A stretch of 64,000 nucleotides of DNA. Origin: Aurelia coerulea. Lineage: Eukaryota > Cnidaria > Scyphozoa > Semaeostomeae > Ulmaridae. This document shows positions 35,301 to 50,300 of this stretch, in pieces. Numbering within the stretch: the stretch's first letter is position 1; each line of letters starts with the position of its first letter. A model generated the notes under the pieces. That model was not told the origin of the DNA and did no database searches. It saw nothing but the letters and a program-made list of their open reading frames with translations. Both the position numbers and the translations under genes were made by a program. The DNA lies in assembly GCA_039566865.1 (NCBI GenBank), contig CM076945.1, positions 4,639,501 to 4,703,500 of the forward strand, in the 5' to 3' direction.

Positions 35301-38300
35301 CCGGAAAGCAGGAGATCCGTGGTCCGTTTCCCGGCGGTGATACATTTTAATTTTCTCGATCTTTCTGATGATTCAAAAATGTTTCTGTTTGCACCAAAAA
35401 AGGAGAAATCCTGGTTGCTCGCTAGCTGTTGAGTACTCATCAATAGAGATGATAGATATAAGCTTTTTCCATCCAACAACCTTTCCTTCATGCTTGTTTT
35501 ACATTTTTTACAATTGATTTGCAAAGTTGTCAGAAACAGCTAAGAACAACATTAAAGGCACACTGTCGTGGCACTGATGGGATGAATAAGACAATATTAA
35601 AGAATAGAATTAGGCAGGCTTCCAGTAATTTCACTGTACACTGAAATTCACAAAGAGGATAACGATTAGACTCCTTTTATTCTAGAAACAAAGTATGATC
35701 TAAGAGCATAAAGGCTTTATAATGATCCAGAGGCCAGGTCTTTTGTTAGGGATTTCAACATCACAACCAGCCAATTACAGCCACGACAGTGTGCCTTTAA
35801 GTTTATCAGATCCCCTATTTAGGGATTTTTTGATGAATGTTGAAGTTTTTCAAGTGAGTGTTGGGACACTTTAGATAACATTTAAGTATATGTTTATTAA
35901 TGACTAAGCATGCACGATGCGGCTTCGCCTCGCATTCACATTCCACTTAGACCAGACCACTGCGTTCGTTATACCTATCTCATATCTCGTTAAACATATC
36001 TCGCAAGTTCTGATCAGCTTGCCACGCTGTGACATCAGTATTGGAATTGGTAGCAATGCAGTAGTGTCCCCCAAATACGAAACAATTTTTTCAATTTCAG
36101 GTCTGATACATAGGTATAATTAAGAAGCGAGCTTTTTTCAGACCTGAGCAAGTTTCTTATTACGTTGGGTATTAGTTTGAAAATTAGGGTCTGTGTTTCT
36201 TAAATTTGTGTTTCTTATATGCGGCACACTACTGTATTGCACCTGTGCGACCTCATCTATACTCTCTCGATTTCTCTCTTACACCATTCCCGACTCCGAT
36301 TCTGTGATTAATTTGTCACATTTTTTTGTATCAGCAGATAATCTTCAGAGCTGCTTTTCAATGGATTTGAATAATAGGAACATGTTTAGAAATTTGTAAG
36401 TCTCGAGCTCGGCGGATTTAGGATTTGTTATTCGTTATGGCTGTTGGGAAATGAAATCGGAAAATGGCTCTCAAAAGCTGGCTTCAAAGTATCAAGGCAA
36501 CGCACAGAGAGTCCTTATCTTCTGTGATAACAGGAAAATCTCAGCAAAGCAGTGAAATGAAGTAAGCACATTGACCCATTCAAGTTTTAAAATCTCTCAA
36601 AGATAATTTCTGAAAGCAATGATTTCGAAACTTAGTCATAAACTTCATTGAGAATTATACAACAAATTTACATTTTGACACCTAGATTAGCCAGTTAATC
36701 TATATACTTGCCCCAAGTCTATCTCTTCAGTCCGTCTAATCGAACTCTCTTGACGGAACGTTTGAATGGCGGATCCAGGAAATTGCGGATCCAGGAACGA
36801 TCGTAAAGGGAACAGTGAGGCGGACTGAAGAGATACACTTGGGGCAAGTCTAACTAATCTACATCAGCTGCACCATCAAATTTTCACCGGTACTTTGAAC
36901 TTGTCATGTCTGATTGTGATATCAACAGCTACGAACATAGTTGTTGAAAATGAAGCATCTGGCAGCAAGAAACAATGATAAAGGTAGCAAAAGCAAAGAG
37001 AATCTCATACAAGTGATAAATTCGAGATATTTACGTGCCTATATCAGAGTCTAAAAAGCAGAACATAACATATAATAAGGAATACTACATTTTGTAATTA
37101 TCTCTGCGATTGGGACCTGTTATATGGAACAGGATCAACTTATGTAGGAGTTCTCATACAGAAACGCAGGCTTCTTATTTGTGATTCAGAAATTAATTCA
37201 CGTGTTCCAAACAATGACTCCAGTTTCAAAATTACGAAACATCGGCTATCAAAATATATCATAAAATTTTCTTTCCAATATCTTTTGTCAATGATCTAAT
37301 GATTCTGTCTGACTGATGCAATGATTTTGTCAATGATTCAAATATATCTAAAGATGATAGAATTTTTGTTTTCATTGCTTAAGGGTATAAAATGACGGGT
37401 TCAAAACCTAAATCTGAGCTATGCTCTTTAAAAAACAGCATCTAGAATCTTGCTCAATAGCCACTATTTTGAAATTTTTCATTACCCTTCAAGTCTAATG
37501 ATAGTTTGCATTTCTTCTTTTTCTTTTTAAAACATTCCAATAAAAACTTACAATATAAATTTACTAGTTATGCTACTTACAAAATACTTAACTTCACTAC
37601 AAGGACGATGCCACAAGATGCAAAATACCATGACCATTCCGTGAAATCACAAAAAACTAGAGAAATCAAAAGAAAAACAACGAGACATGGAAAAAAAGGT
37701 TTGCGTTTCTTTTTCACATTAAGGCTACTGTAACTGTTCAGACGACAAATGTTCGATTTTTCGTTTTTGTCATAATCTGATGGTATAAGTATTTGAGGAC
37801 TGTTTAAACCAACTCACTTCCAGAAATAGTCACAATTACTTGGAAATTTGAGCATTTTAACAGGAGCAATCCTGTTTCTCAAAAATTGCGGGAATACACA
37901 TAAGCGGATTAAAGTAAACTCACTTGACCTTGCAGCTATGTTCATGACATCCCGTGCTGCTGTGTTATTGACATAATGCTTTACCAATACCGCGCTTAAG
38001 CCTAATTGCTTGACCTTTCATGCATAATCGTATTTCCCGCAATTTTTGCTTCATTTTGATAAAAGCCTGATTTCTCGAAACAGGATTCCGGAGTACTGAT
38101 GGGTAATAAAAAATCTTTGTGTACCCAACAGGCCAATCGAATCGCTTGAAACTTGGCACACAGAGTCACAATGCATATAACTACGAAACCGTGTCAGCGA
38201 TTTGTGATAGATCCACTGGTCCGATTTTTACAAGGGTCTGAAAGTTAAAAAAGACATTTAAGACATTTACATATATTTAAAATGATATCATTTCAAGGCA

Positions 38301-41300
38301 ATACCTTTATCAAAAATTCTTGACACTGTTTTGCAGTTCAGGGCCTTAAGTCTTTGGTAAATAGAAAGTCGTGGTCCAACGATTATCATTGGGGTACACA
38401 AAGATATTTTCCCATGGGTGGTCGATTTTGCCTAAAATCTCGAACAAATAATTCGCGATTTTATTGAATGAACTGAATATATTTTCATGATATTCTACGT
38501 TTAATTCTGCGTCAAATGATGCATAAGTTTGTTTGGTATATTTTGACGAACGGCCGTGGTAAACGGAGTTTCTTAATCGCCGCATGAACGGTTACAGTAA
38601 CCTTAAGACAAAACTAGAAGCTATGTGATGAGACTTTGGTACCAAAACACTTACCTTCCCATTCGCTTCTCCATGCTTTTCTTTCATTGGCAGCCAGCTG
38701 AGAGAAATGCCAGTAGAGGTTGTCTTTTCCTTTGAGACATTTTTTGGAATTCCCGAAGGAGCTATGTAAATGAAAGGATAAAGTATGGTTATCTATGATT
38801 CACCTTACTGGCACAAACTTGATCTTATCTTATGACTTGTGATATCTAGCAGCAAATTAGACAGTTTTTGATACGTAACTGATGATCAGTTTATACATTT
38901 ACACTGAATAGATTCGATTCTCGAAAGGAGAAACATTTACTGAAGCTTTACTTATCTGTGTTGAAAGAACGGAAAACTATAATCTAAGAAGTGGGAATAC
39001 TCTGCAGTTGCCAAAAGCCAGAACAACAACATACGGAATCGAATCTGTATCATTTCTAGGCTCACTGCTTTGGCATGCATTGCCAGAAAGTTTGAAAAAA
39101 TCAGAAAATCTTGCAGTATTCAAACGAAAATTAAGGAGCTGGAAAGGACTGGACTGCAACTGTCGACTTTGTAAAATATACATCGCAGATTTGGGGTATT
39201 TATAGTTGATTTTGTATTTGTAGAAGTTATCATGTAAATAGCTTTAGTTGGCTTTAATTAGCTGTAGTCAGCTATCTCTTCTGTTACTTGCCAACTGTAA
39301 ATAAATCATTTATTATTATTATTATATTACTGAAGCTTTACTGCAATTCTGCAACTAAAATTAAAAATGATTATACGATCAGCATAGAATTGATACACTT
39401 GCATGAATAAAACTCTATTTCCAGTAAAGAAATACTTACCGAAATCCCCTGTCCTGATTGTTACATTTTGAGAAAATGGTCCTTCACCTCTGTAATTGTA
39501 GGCTAAAATCTTCACTGAATACGGAGTGTATATTTTCAGATTGGTAAATGTTTGGTTTAGCTTGGCATTTTCAGTGAATGGAATTGTATGATTGATCCAT
39601 TGTGCATTCAAAATACTCTCATCTTTGATGCTTAACTTGTAACCAAGTATGATACCATGTCGATGCTCCTCAGGCACGCGTGACCATGAAATTTCGATGC
39701 AACTCTCGTTAATGGTTATACCAGATATGTTTACTGGAGCTGCAGTTGGACCTGTTGTGATAAGATGAGAGATCAGGCTGCTGTACTAAGTAAGGCACGG
39801 GGGGGGGGGGTACTTGATTTACGAAAATACGGGGACGTGCCGCTGGAAAATCTGAAAAGGCACCCTGTCCCGGAGTAAAATTCCCGAAAATGATACCCTG
39901 TCCCGGAGTAAAACTTTAAAAACAATACCCTATTCTTGGGTTTCTTCATACAAAATTGTAGCCTGCCCTGGGAATTTGATAGAAATTTGATAGAAATCTA
40001 TCAGAAAATGCGGAATGTTGCTATCCAAACGATTTAAATCATATTCGCGGAGTGCAAATGGCTTACAACGACGATACGTAGTCAATTATACAAAATATGG
40101 ACCCTGTCATGGAGCCGACCATACAAAAGTGATACCCTGTCCCGGAGTAGGAATCCTGAAAATGATACCCTGTTCGGCGGCACGTCCCCGTACTGAAAAA
40201 TATATGAGTACCCCCCCCGGGGGCCTGTTTATATGAGGCGGGCTGGCTCGTTAGCGAGCTGGCTCGCCTTCAGGCGAGATCCTACTTACCTGGTCACAGC
40301 TTTGTAAACAGCAGTTTGCGTTTATATGTATGCCGGGCTGGCCCGTCTTGCCGAGATCCCGGTTATCGAGTGCCGGGATCCCGCCTCAAACGGGCTGACT
40401 TTTCTCATATAAACGGAAGAAACGGGCTAGCCTAGCCCACCTATAACGCACGCGCAGAGCACAGCAGATTTGTTAAGTTTCTAAAAATGGAAGACCCTTT
40501 GGCCTTTGTCACATTTGGCGCCAAGGCTGTCATCTTTCTTCTGTAACAATGAAAGAACGGGAAAATATTTCCTTATTCTTTCAAATTTACACAAAAGAAA
40601 GACGGCACTTGGCACCCAAGGGCCGTGCTGGCTCGCGGCTGGCTCACTATCTAATTTCTCATGTAAAACCGGGCTGGCTTGTAGGCGTATAAACAGGCCC
40701 TAACTAGGTAAAAGGTAACTATCCACGTTTCATTGAAAGGCTATTGTTTCCTAGCTATCACAGCATCAATAGGGGAAAAGATACTTTGAAATGGCAAGCA
40801 TGTTTTTGTAGATTTTGATATCAAGGAAGATAAAAGCACAATGCATTCTGTCATTTGAATTAAAAAATGTCATCGTTTAAAGATAGAAAGGCTCAAAGAC
40901 ATCAATCCCAGTATCCAACTTCATCACTCAGCAACCCAAGGAGACTTGCATTCAAATTTAGGAATGGTTTTTAGTAGATTTGGTTTCTAAATGCGATTAA
41001 TAATTGTAAAAATCATGTAATCGTAATTTTTATCTAATAACATTATGAATTTAGCAAAATAATTCAGGACTAATTTTTCTGGAAAAATGAAAAGTTATCA
41101 TACCATAAGCATCTGTTCTAATATCCACAGGACTGCTACTTGGTCCCTGGCCAACAGCTGTCTTCCCAGCAACCTTGAATTCATATATTGTATAATATGC
41201 CAGTCCTCCTATTGAAACTGTCATACTAGTCGAATTCATGGTACTTCTCCAAACGTCAACAGAATGTTTCTTTCTGTAAGTAATGTTATAGGCAATAATT

Positions 41301-44300
41301 ACTCCATTTTGGTCTTCAATGGGAATATTGTCCCATTCTAGGAATATCTCTGTGGCACTCAAAAAGTTCCCTCTAACTGATCCTGGTACACCAGCTGGGA
41401 CTGCAAAAAGAAGGATATTGTATTTTAGTGTAAACTTGGAGTATAAACTCCCCAGGAGAGAATTCTTAATACACTTAAGGGTTTTGGCAATCAGAGACTA
41501 GAAAGCACTTTAGCATTCATTTCTGTGAATTTTCCCAACAATACCACTCAACAAGACTTTAAGAACTTTATCAGAAAACCATCCTTATAAGGCTATACAA
41601 AATGGAATGTTCAATGTTTAAAGTGAATATGACGCGAAAAAATTTATTGATGAAAAACGCTAATTCGAATGTGCTGATTTCGAATTCCAACATTAAACTT
41701 TCCAAAACTAAACCGTTTTTTAGATATCGCCATTTGAAAATCAACTTTCTGCTCAAAAAAGTGTCCAGGAGATCTGGGTCGAGTTTTGACTTGTGACGTA
41801 AAGTGTTTGGGTGGATTCAAGGACATCAAGGATTTATAAGAAACTATACGGTCGTCAAAGGGGTTTTAGGGTTTGGAAGAAGCCCAATAGAAAATATTCA
41901 TACCCATATTCTTCGAATACCTCGGCATTTACATTGTCACAATATATCTTGGCAATCAATTTACGACTGTTGTGCACCTAAATTCTATGAAATGACAGAT
42001 TAGCACTCAATTAAGTTTCTTTGATAAAACTGGGAGGGTTCCATATTCAGACACAGGTATATTGCATCTTGCTATCAGGATGACGACACTGCTGTTTAAA
42101 AATAGTCGAATACAACAGGCAAATTTAATCCTTTTATCACAAATCATTGGTTGCCGTCGTAAACAGACATTCAATTCCTGTGATTCGTTTCCTAGTCCTC
42201 AAATTCACAGATTTATAGCATAGCATGGCAAGACAGAATAAGGATCTTGGTTGTAGGACGAAGGGAGGAACAGAATTTAACATGATGTTGTGTGCAAACA
42301 TTTGGAGAGTGCATTCCAACTAACCTACTGCGTTAGTTTTTCAACACGCGATTACAGGCCAGATTAGGCCATGCATGTTCTGCTTGTTACAACGATACAG
42401 TTATTTCGTATTTGTCAAAGTTTTATTAAGAGGAAAGCTGCTATGGAGAACATCGCCTTCTTTTGGTAAGTTTCAATTTTGTTACTGATGCTATCAGCCT
42501 ATACCAAAGGCAAGCCTGGTTGCAGATCTAGGCTAAGATCCGTTTGATCACACTTTTGCTGGGTTTTAGAAGTGAGAATCGCCTCTAAAATTATGGCCAA
42601 TCTTCGTTTGCCATTGAAGGTCTTCGCCCCATGAAGTACCAAAATTGATCCCTTTATAATTATAAAGCAACAAATGTCAAAAATTTTGCAACACAGACTA
42701 TTAATTTTTATTTCAAAACCTAGGGCTGGCTTTGTGTGGGATAGTTATTGTATAGTTTGCTGCGGGACATGATTTTGTGCCGTCGTTGCAACTTTGCAAA
42801 TGGCCTTTTTATCACATTGATGAGAGAGAAAGATGTTCAATAATATTTTGAATTTAGTTCTTTAAGTATTCAATACACCAGGAGTAAATTCCTTGGTATT
42901 ATTCGATGAAAAGGGCGAACGAACAAGCCAAACTTGACCGCTACCCAGAGTTTCATCGTGGTTTCCTGTGTAAAACATTGCAAGTTATTGTCTTTACCCA
43001 AACACTTTACGTCACAGAGGTCTGGCACCAAACGGTCTGACCGCGCAGAGTTGCCGTCACTTTTCGAAGCAAAGTGGGGGCTATTCAACCCCATTTTCTG
43101 AAGAAATAAAAGTCCAAATTCAAAAATGAAATGCACCATGATGATCAGCGATGTTTACTGCATAATATAAGACAATAAAAATTTTCGCGTCATATTCACT
43201 TTAATACCTTTCGGCGCATGTAAAAGGTAAAACAGAAAATTACGTTGATGGACCTTTGACACGAAAGATTTAAGATATTTTGGATCCCTTTCAGCAGTAG
43301 CAATTTTCTTTGAACATTATTAAATTACGAGGCTTTGCTTTCCATTCACCCGCGGTACTTAATACTATCGACAATACAGGGTGTCCCAAAATATATGCAC
43401 CATTTCTGTAGCCCCATTGGGGGAGTTGTAACTTCAATTTTCCCGTTTTTATACAATTGCATCGAGTAGGCTCTAGCCCACAGTTTGAGACATTATTCAA
43501 TAAATCTAATAGTTTTTTCATTATTTATCGCACAAGAAAGTATATAAAGTATATACCGGGTGTCCCAAAATGATGTATTATCGTTTGATTGCTTATATGT
43601 CCATAACCGATGAACCGATTTTCGAAAACTGGTAAAGCCACAACCAACATCTTAAAATACAATTTAGCCTTTAGGCAATCAAATAAAACAAATTGTTTGA
43701 AAATCGGTTCATTGGTTATGGACATGTAAGCAATCAAACAATAATACATCATTTTGGGACACCCGGTACACAATATGTGGTTGTTTCAACACCATCAGTT
43801 ATATTTATGCCCAAAACACTAAAAGCCATTGTTCAAATGCAAAACAAACGGTTACAGTAATTACACCTTCCACAAAGTAACCGCACAAAAGGAACATATA
43901 TTTTCAGAGGCCCTGTACACAAATGAATAAATCCATTAAAATCGATGTTAACAATGTATTACTTACGATCTTCTAACGTTTTCTGTGTGATGATAGTAGA
44001 AAATATGCCAGCTCCTTTTGATGTGCTACCAGCCACACTAATATCATAGTCAGTGTATTCGTTTAGGCCAGAAAGAACAGCAGTTGTGCTCAAAGATATT
44101 GTTTCCTTTAAAGCATCTTTCTTGTCTGTTCTCTGATATTTTATTTTATATGAAAGAATGATCCCAAACTGAAGAGCTGGATCGATTTCAAGCCATTCGA
44201 CTTTCACAGATGTTGATGATAGTGCTGTAGTTGCCAAGCCTTGAGGAGGACCACCAGGCTCTACAATGAAGATATATAGTTTATTTAACCCTTTTACTAC

Positions 44301-47300
44301 CGGGGGGGGGGGGGGCACAACGTGTTCGCAGCAAAGCTTATTCGATGCAATGTCGTGAATTCTGAAGATAATGAACTGAAATTTTGCGAATTATAGGCTA
44401 ATTAGAATTTCAAAATGGTAGACACTGACCACGTGACCAACCTATTTTCAACACGTGGTCAGGTAGAAAACTTAAGAAACGAGTCTAGGTTTTGCCAGGA
44501 TCATCTTAGATCTTAGATCATCTTATGCGGATTCAGTGCCTTTAAATGAAAATCTTATAGAATAAAGGGTTGATATCAACTTTGTGTCTACACATGATTA
44601 TGAGCTCAGGTGATTGACTCCATTTATTTACTAGGCTTACTGTTGTAATTGAATTACGTAGCTTTTTAAAGACCTTTCAAATGCTTGTTGTAAATATTGA
44701 GTTTTGAAGGGCGTTTTGTGAACCGTTGATTCTCAGCCTCTTTCCACATTAACGTTTCGGGGCAGCATAGCTTCCAAATCTTTAATTCGACTTAAAAAGG
44801 TGGGTGTAAAATTCTGTGATCTATTTCTTCTGACTGAGTGGCTTGAAACAAAATTTAGTTACTTATCTTTAATTCTACCGTTGGACTTTTCAGAAATTTT
44901 CAATATTTTTTGAAATTTCAGCGTATGTTACATTTCAACTCATTTGAGGGTGTGACGTCATCAAATTTCTAAATCATAAACCAGAAAAGTGACAGACTTT
45001 TGCTTGATACCATATTGTAGACATCCATAAACTATGGTTTTCTTTGACATTAATTCATGTTGCTTCAAACCGTTTAGAAACTACGATGGTTTTAAGTTTT
45101 TTTGAAAATTTTTCTTTAATTCTTGAAAATCAAGAAAAACACTCTAATTCTGAAAATATTGAAGATTTCGCAAAAGTCCAACGGTAGAATTACAGAGAAA
45201 TAGCTGAAGTTTCTTTGAAATCATTCAGTTCAAAGAAATAAGTAACTGAATTTTACACCAGGCTTTTTAAAGATTTGGAACCTATGCTTTTCGGGGCTTG
45301 CTTGTACATGAAGATTCATGCGATCATGCGATAAGCTTAGGGAATAGCTAGATACGCACAGTCTTTCCAAGCAAAAGCAACAAACTACCTACTTCTGCCG
45401 ATGAAAAACATAAAACTCACAACTCAGGCAAAGGCAAAAACTGCTGACAGTGCCCTTTAATGGCAAAGCACGGGGGCAACCTCCAGGGGGTACTCTGGTA
45501 TATTCAGGATAAGGGTGCTCAGGTTACTTTGTTGGGTCTAAAATTTGGGCAAGGATTATTTTTTTGGGTCAATGATTTGTACATTTATTCCCTTGGGTTC
45601 CTGAAATTCTGGTTTACTTTTTTGGGTCTCAAATACTAGAAAAAATAAAGAAATTGGGCAACATATCATAACATATCAGTTAGAATCAAGTAACATTACT
45701 CAATTATAAAAAATGTAAATATCCAAAGACATTATAAGAAATATACCTTGGGTTCCTTTGGCAATCAAAACAATCATAATTGTATTGTATTAGATTTTAT
45801 CATTGTTTCATTTGAAAGAAATTAGATCCCGCTGACTGAATTTGAAAGAAATCTTGATTGTTTTGATTGTCAAAGGAACGCAAGAAAAATTAGTTAGAGC
45901 ACTTTACTGTAGATTTAAGATACTGACTTCATAACTTTAACCCTATCCAGACTAGGCTTTTTGAAACTTTGGGGAGACTAGGGGGGGGCACAAAGTGCCC
46001 CCCCTGGTTTTTCTCAGAATCATAAGTGCTAGAGACTTGAAACTTGGCACAAGTAACAAACATGATAAGGCAAACAAGGTGGTGTGATTTGTTTTTGTTT
46101 ATGTCACGTGATTAAGTGCTGACGTCAGCAAATGTTGCTAATTTGGGTGTAAAACCACATGTACTTTGTCGCGTTGTATCTCCAAATTGATAAAATATAT
46201 CGATGTGATATTTGAAACATAGAAGGATTATATCCTGCTAATTCTTATTTTGAAATTTTGGCTTTGTAAGTCTAATATTTTTGCTGATGTCAGCATTTAT
46301 CAATTTTGTACGAAAAAAGAGCGATTTTTGTCTAAAATTGATTATAAATTACTTCTAAAAATAGCAAAAAATGCTAAATATACATAAAAAGACCTGCTGC
46401 ATCATATTATGTCACTCATTTGTCTAAAAATGAAGCATAACATGGGTTTTCGTCAGTACGCATGCGCAACAACCAATTGTTGATGACGTCATCAAAAATC
46501 AATAAAATATATATCAAATGAAAGCTTGTTTCAAGACGAGTTCAAAAATGTTTGTCTCATTGCCATAGAGCCAGTGGTTCCAAATCTATAACTTAAAAGG
46601 TATTTATTTGGCGGAGCACTCAATTTAAAGTCATGTGTTGACCCCCGGAATCAGTTTCAAAATTTTTGAAATTGACATGAAAAGATGTCTCATAGATAGA
46701 AACTAAAAGTCACAAAAAAACTAGACTATTCTAGAGATACTCGATGAGCTGTGTGGAAAAGTTTACTAGGGGGGGCACTTTGTGCCCCCCCCTAGTCTGG
46801 ATAGGGTTAAAAACGTCCCCCCAGCTTATTCGTATGCTTGTAGAGCTTGTATTCTTAGCAACAATGTTTGACGGGGGTGCACTGGGCTCTAGAAGAAGAT
46901 GAAAAAATGATTGCAGTGATTAAGGTGGGAAATATGTAAAATCCTGTTTTTTTATCAATGCACATGAATCATGCTCAAGGTTTCATAGTAGACTTATGAC
47001 GATGAGTCTCTTTTTCCCTGTGCTCTTTGACGTCAAGATGGCGCTTTGGTCAACAGAGACTCATATTATTACTCTGAAAAAGCTGACCCAATTTAGGCCC
47101 AAACTCTGAGGTTCCTAGAATACCAATCAGATTGAGAGATTTGGCAAAGAACAATAAGTTTCGAGTACTCGATTCGATTGACGCAGTTGACTAGATTTGA
47201 AGGAAGTTGCTGCGGCAGGTACTTGAAGACTTCTCTGGAATGTTTTGGTCATAAAAACATGGAAATTGCAGCATTAAAAGACTTATTTTGCACTCACAAG

Positions 47301-50300
47301 GTAAAGTGAACGTTCCAGATGAATACCAGGTTTCGTTGATTAAGTGCCTGCTTACTGTTGTTTCTATCGCATTTCCTTTTTCGATGAGTGACCGTTGAAC
47401 AAAGCCGAAGCAGTCGTTCGATCCAGATTCGATCGATCGAATGCAGAAGATGGGGTCAGATTGTTCACTGTTTCTTTATGAGTCCCTGTTGACTAAGGTT
47501 TATGTCTCGTTCAATTCCTACCCTGACCATCCCCCCCGGGCAGCCCGGGGGTCAACAAAAATTCCTTGCTCAAATGCCCGGGGGCCGGGGAAAAATCTAT
47601 GGTCAAATGACCGGGGGCCGGGAATACTTTTCGCGAAAATGCCCAGGGGTGTCCCAGGGTGGGGGGATGGTCAGAGTAGGAATTGAACGAGAATAGGAAT
47701 AGGAATAGGAGGGACTCATCGTCATAAGTCCAATGAGAAAGGCAACTTCCTTGAATTTAGAGCAAGATAGAAAAAGTTAATTTTATCAAGATTGCAAAAA
47801 TAGAAGGCTGATACCCTATCTACGCTTGCAAATTCTAATCCCGTTTACATGGTATACTTGCAGAATTTGAGAACGGAAAAATGTCATGCCCTCTTGGAAA
47901 ATGCGCTCCCGTCGACATGATGTCGGTAAATGTGAAGGTGGCACAAAAAGGTGCCATTTTAGCCTCCCGTTTTCACGGTGTTGGCAGAATTTTATGCTAA
48001 TTCCTTAGGGCCTGTTTATATGAGGAAAAACACTTCACCTGCTAGACCCGGGGCTGACAGGCGAGGTAAATTTCAGCCATTGTTTATATGAGGTATTTTA
48101 CCTTACCTGTCAGCCCGGGGGCTGAGAGGCGAGTTTAGCTATGTTAACCCTATCTGGACCGGGCTTTTTTAATCATCCTCAGGCCGAGGGGGGGGGGGGG
48201 GCTAAATTAGCCCCCCCCCTCAGAACTCCGAATTGACAAGGGCTAGAAAGATGAAATTTGGTCATAATATGTAACTTAATGTGAAACGTCCGAATATCTA
48301 ATTTATTTTACTCTAATTGTTGTATTTTCGATGACGTCATCAATTTTCTTTGTTTTAGGCCAAAAACAGTACTCTTACAGATTTAACTGTAAAAACTTAC
48401 TTACGAGAAATATTATGCTTCTTATAACTTTAATTAACAGATAAAATATCTAAGTTTCTGAAAAACATAATTTTTTGAAAAAATTATCAAATTTCTAAAC
48501 TTATATTTATTACCTAAATTCATTAGATATATGACGTCATGAATGACGTAATACAAAAGAAAAGCCAAAAAAATTGGTTATTTCAATATTTTCTTATTGA
48601 TTTATGGTTGCTCTGAAAATTTCATCCATTTATCTCACTTCTGTCAAGAATTATCTTAGTTTGGAGTTATAAAGGGTTTGACCGTAAAACAAACAAGATA
48701 TTAAAACTACTCTCTGAAAAAATTGTTATATTTCCAAAAATACATGACATATCTTGTAGAAATTTTGGTGAAAGATGCGAAAAGGATAGTTAGGAAAAGT
48801 CACGAAAAATAATTAGCGTAGAAATTATCATAAAAAAGATACCCAGACAAAACTGGTAGGGGGGGCTATTTTAGCCCCCCCCCCGGTCCAGATAGGGTTA
48901 AAAAAGAATATGAATCGAACGATATTTGATACACTTTGTAGAATTTTCGAATGTGCACAAAAGGAATAGAAGCCCTAAAGCGCCTCAATCGAACCGTTCG
49001 TATAAAATGTTTACAAATATCACCTCACCATACCGGTGGTGTTTCGTTTATATGGAAAAATTTCACCTCGCCCAGGTGAGATTCCACCTCTGATGAGGCG
49101 ATATCTCACTATACCGGTGGTGCTGCGCTTGTCATATAAACGCGAAATGGAAAAGCAATGGGATTCTATAGGAAGGAAGAATCTCGCCTGTCAGCCCCGG
49201 GGCTGGCAGGTGAGGTGTTTTTCCCCATATAAACAGGCCCTTAGACAATAGCAACTAATGTCAATAATCAATCAAGATACGCAAACAAATAATAACAATA
49301 AGAAAACAAAAGCGACATACAATTCTATCAGCAGATTCATTTGAGATACTTACTATCTTGAAGCGTTTTCATCTCTATTACCGGGCTGAACACACCACTC
49401 CCTTTAGAAGTCTTCGCTGCAACTTTAAACTCATACATTGTATATTTACTTAGGCCGGAGATTGTAGGTAATCTGTTTCCCGCGCCTGTTATATTGTATG
49501 ATATCCATATCTTCGGCACAGCGTTCTTTTCCACGTACTTGACTTCATATCCTGTTATCAAGCCATTCGTCGGTGCGGATGGAAGAAGGGGACTCCATTG
49601 TAGTTGAACTGACGTAGATGACGTAGCTCGCACAACTATACTTGGTGGATATACATCCGGAACTGTAGATTTAAAATAGATCTTATTAGCTTGTTCTTAG
49701 CTACTTCTAATCATAAAATTTGGCTGGGGCATTTATAGTAAATGAACGGAGACTTCAGGCATCCAAGCTAGATATCGAGCAAAAGGAAAATCACACACCA
49801 GTTAGTGTAATTCTATTCGGTCACCTTTTGGGTAACCCAACCCAATCTATATATCGAGCAAAAGGAAAATCACACACCAGTTAGTGTAATTCTATTCGGT
49901 CACCTTTTGGGTAACCCACCCCAATCTATATATGGAGCAAAAGGAAAATCACACACCAGTTAGTGTAATTCTATTCGGTCACCTTTTGGGTAACCCACCC
50001 CAATCTATATATGGAGCAAAAGGAAAATCACACACCAGTTAGTGTAATTCTATTCGGTCACCTTTTGGGTAACCCACCCCAATCTATATATGGAGCAAAA
50101 GGAAAATCACACACCAGTTAGTGTAATTTTATTCGGTCACCTTCTGCGTAACCCAAAAATATGGAGCTCTTTGAAAATCTCAAAATTTGATATTAATGAT
50201 CTTGAAAATTTTTTCCAGTGCATTTGTCTCAAAAATAAAGATGACATAGGAGATATGGAAAGTTTTTAAATTTCTTTAAAGCTGAAAAATAGTGCTTGTA

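Noticed and set aside
49775..50165. CRISPR-like array
   Set aside because: Units are contiguous 79-bp tandem copies without unique spacers, in an animal intron.
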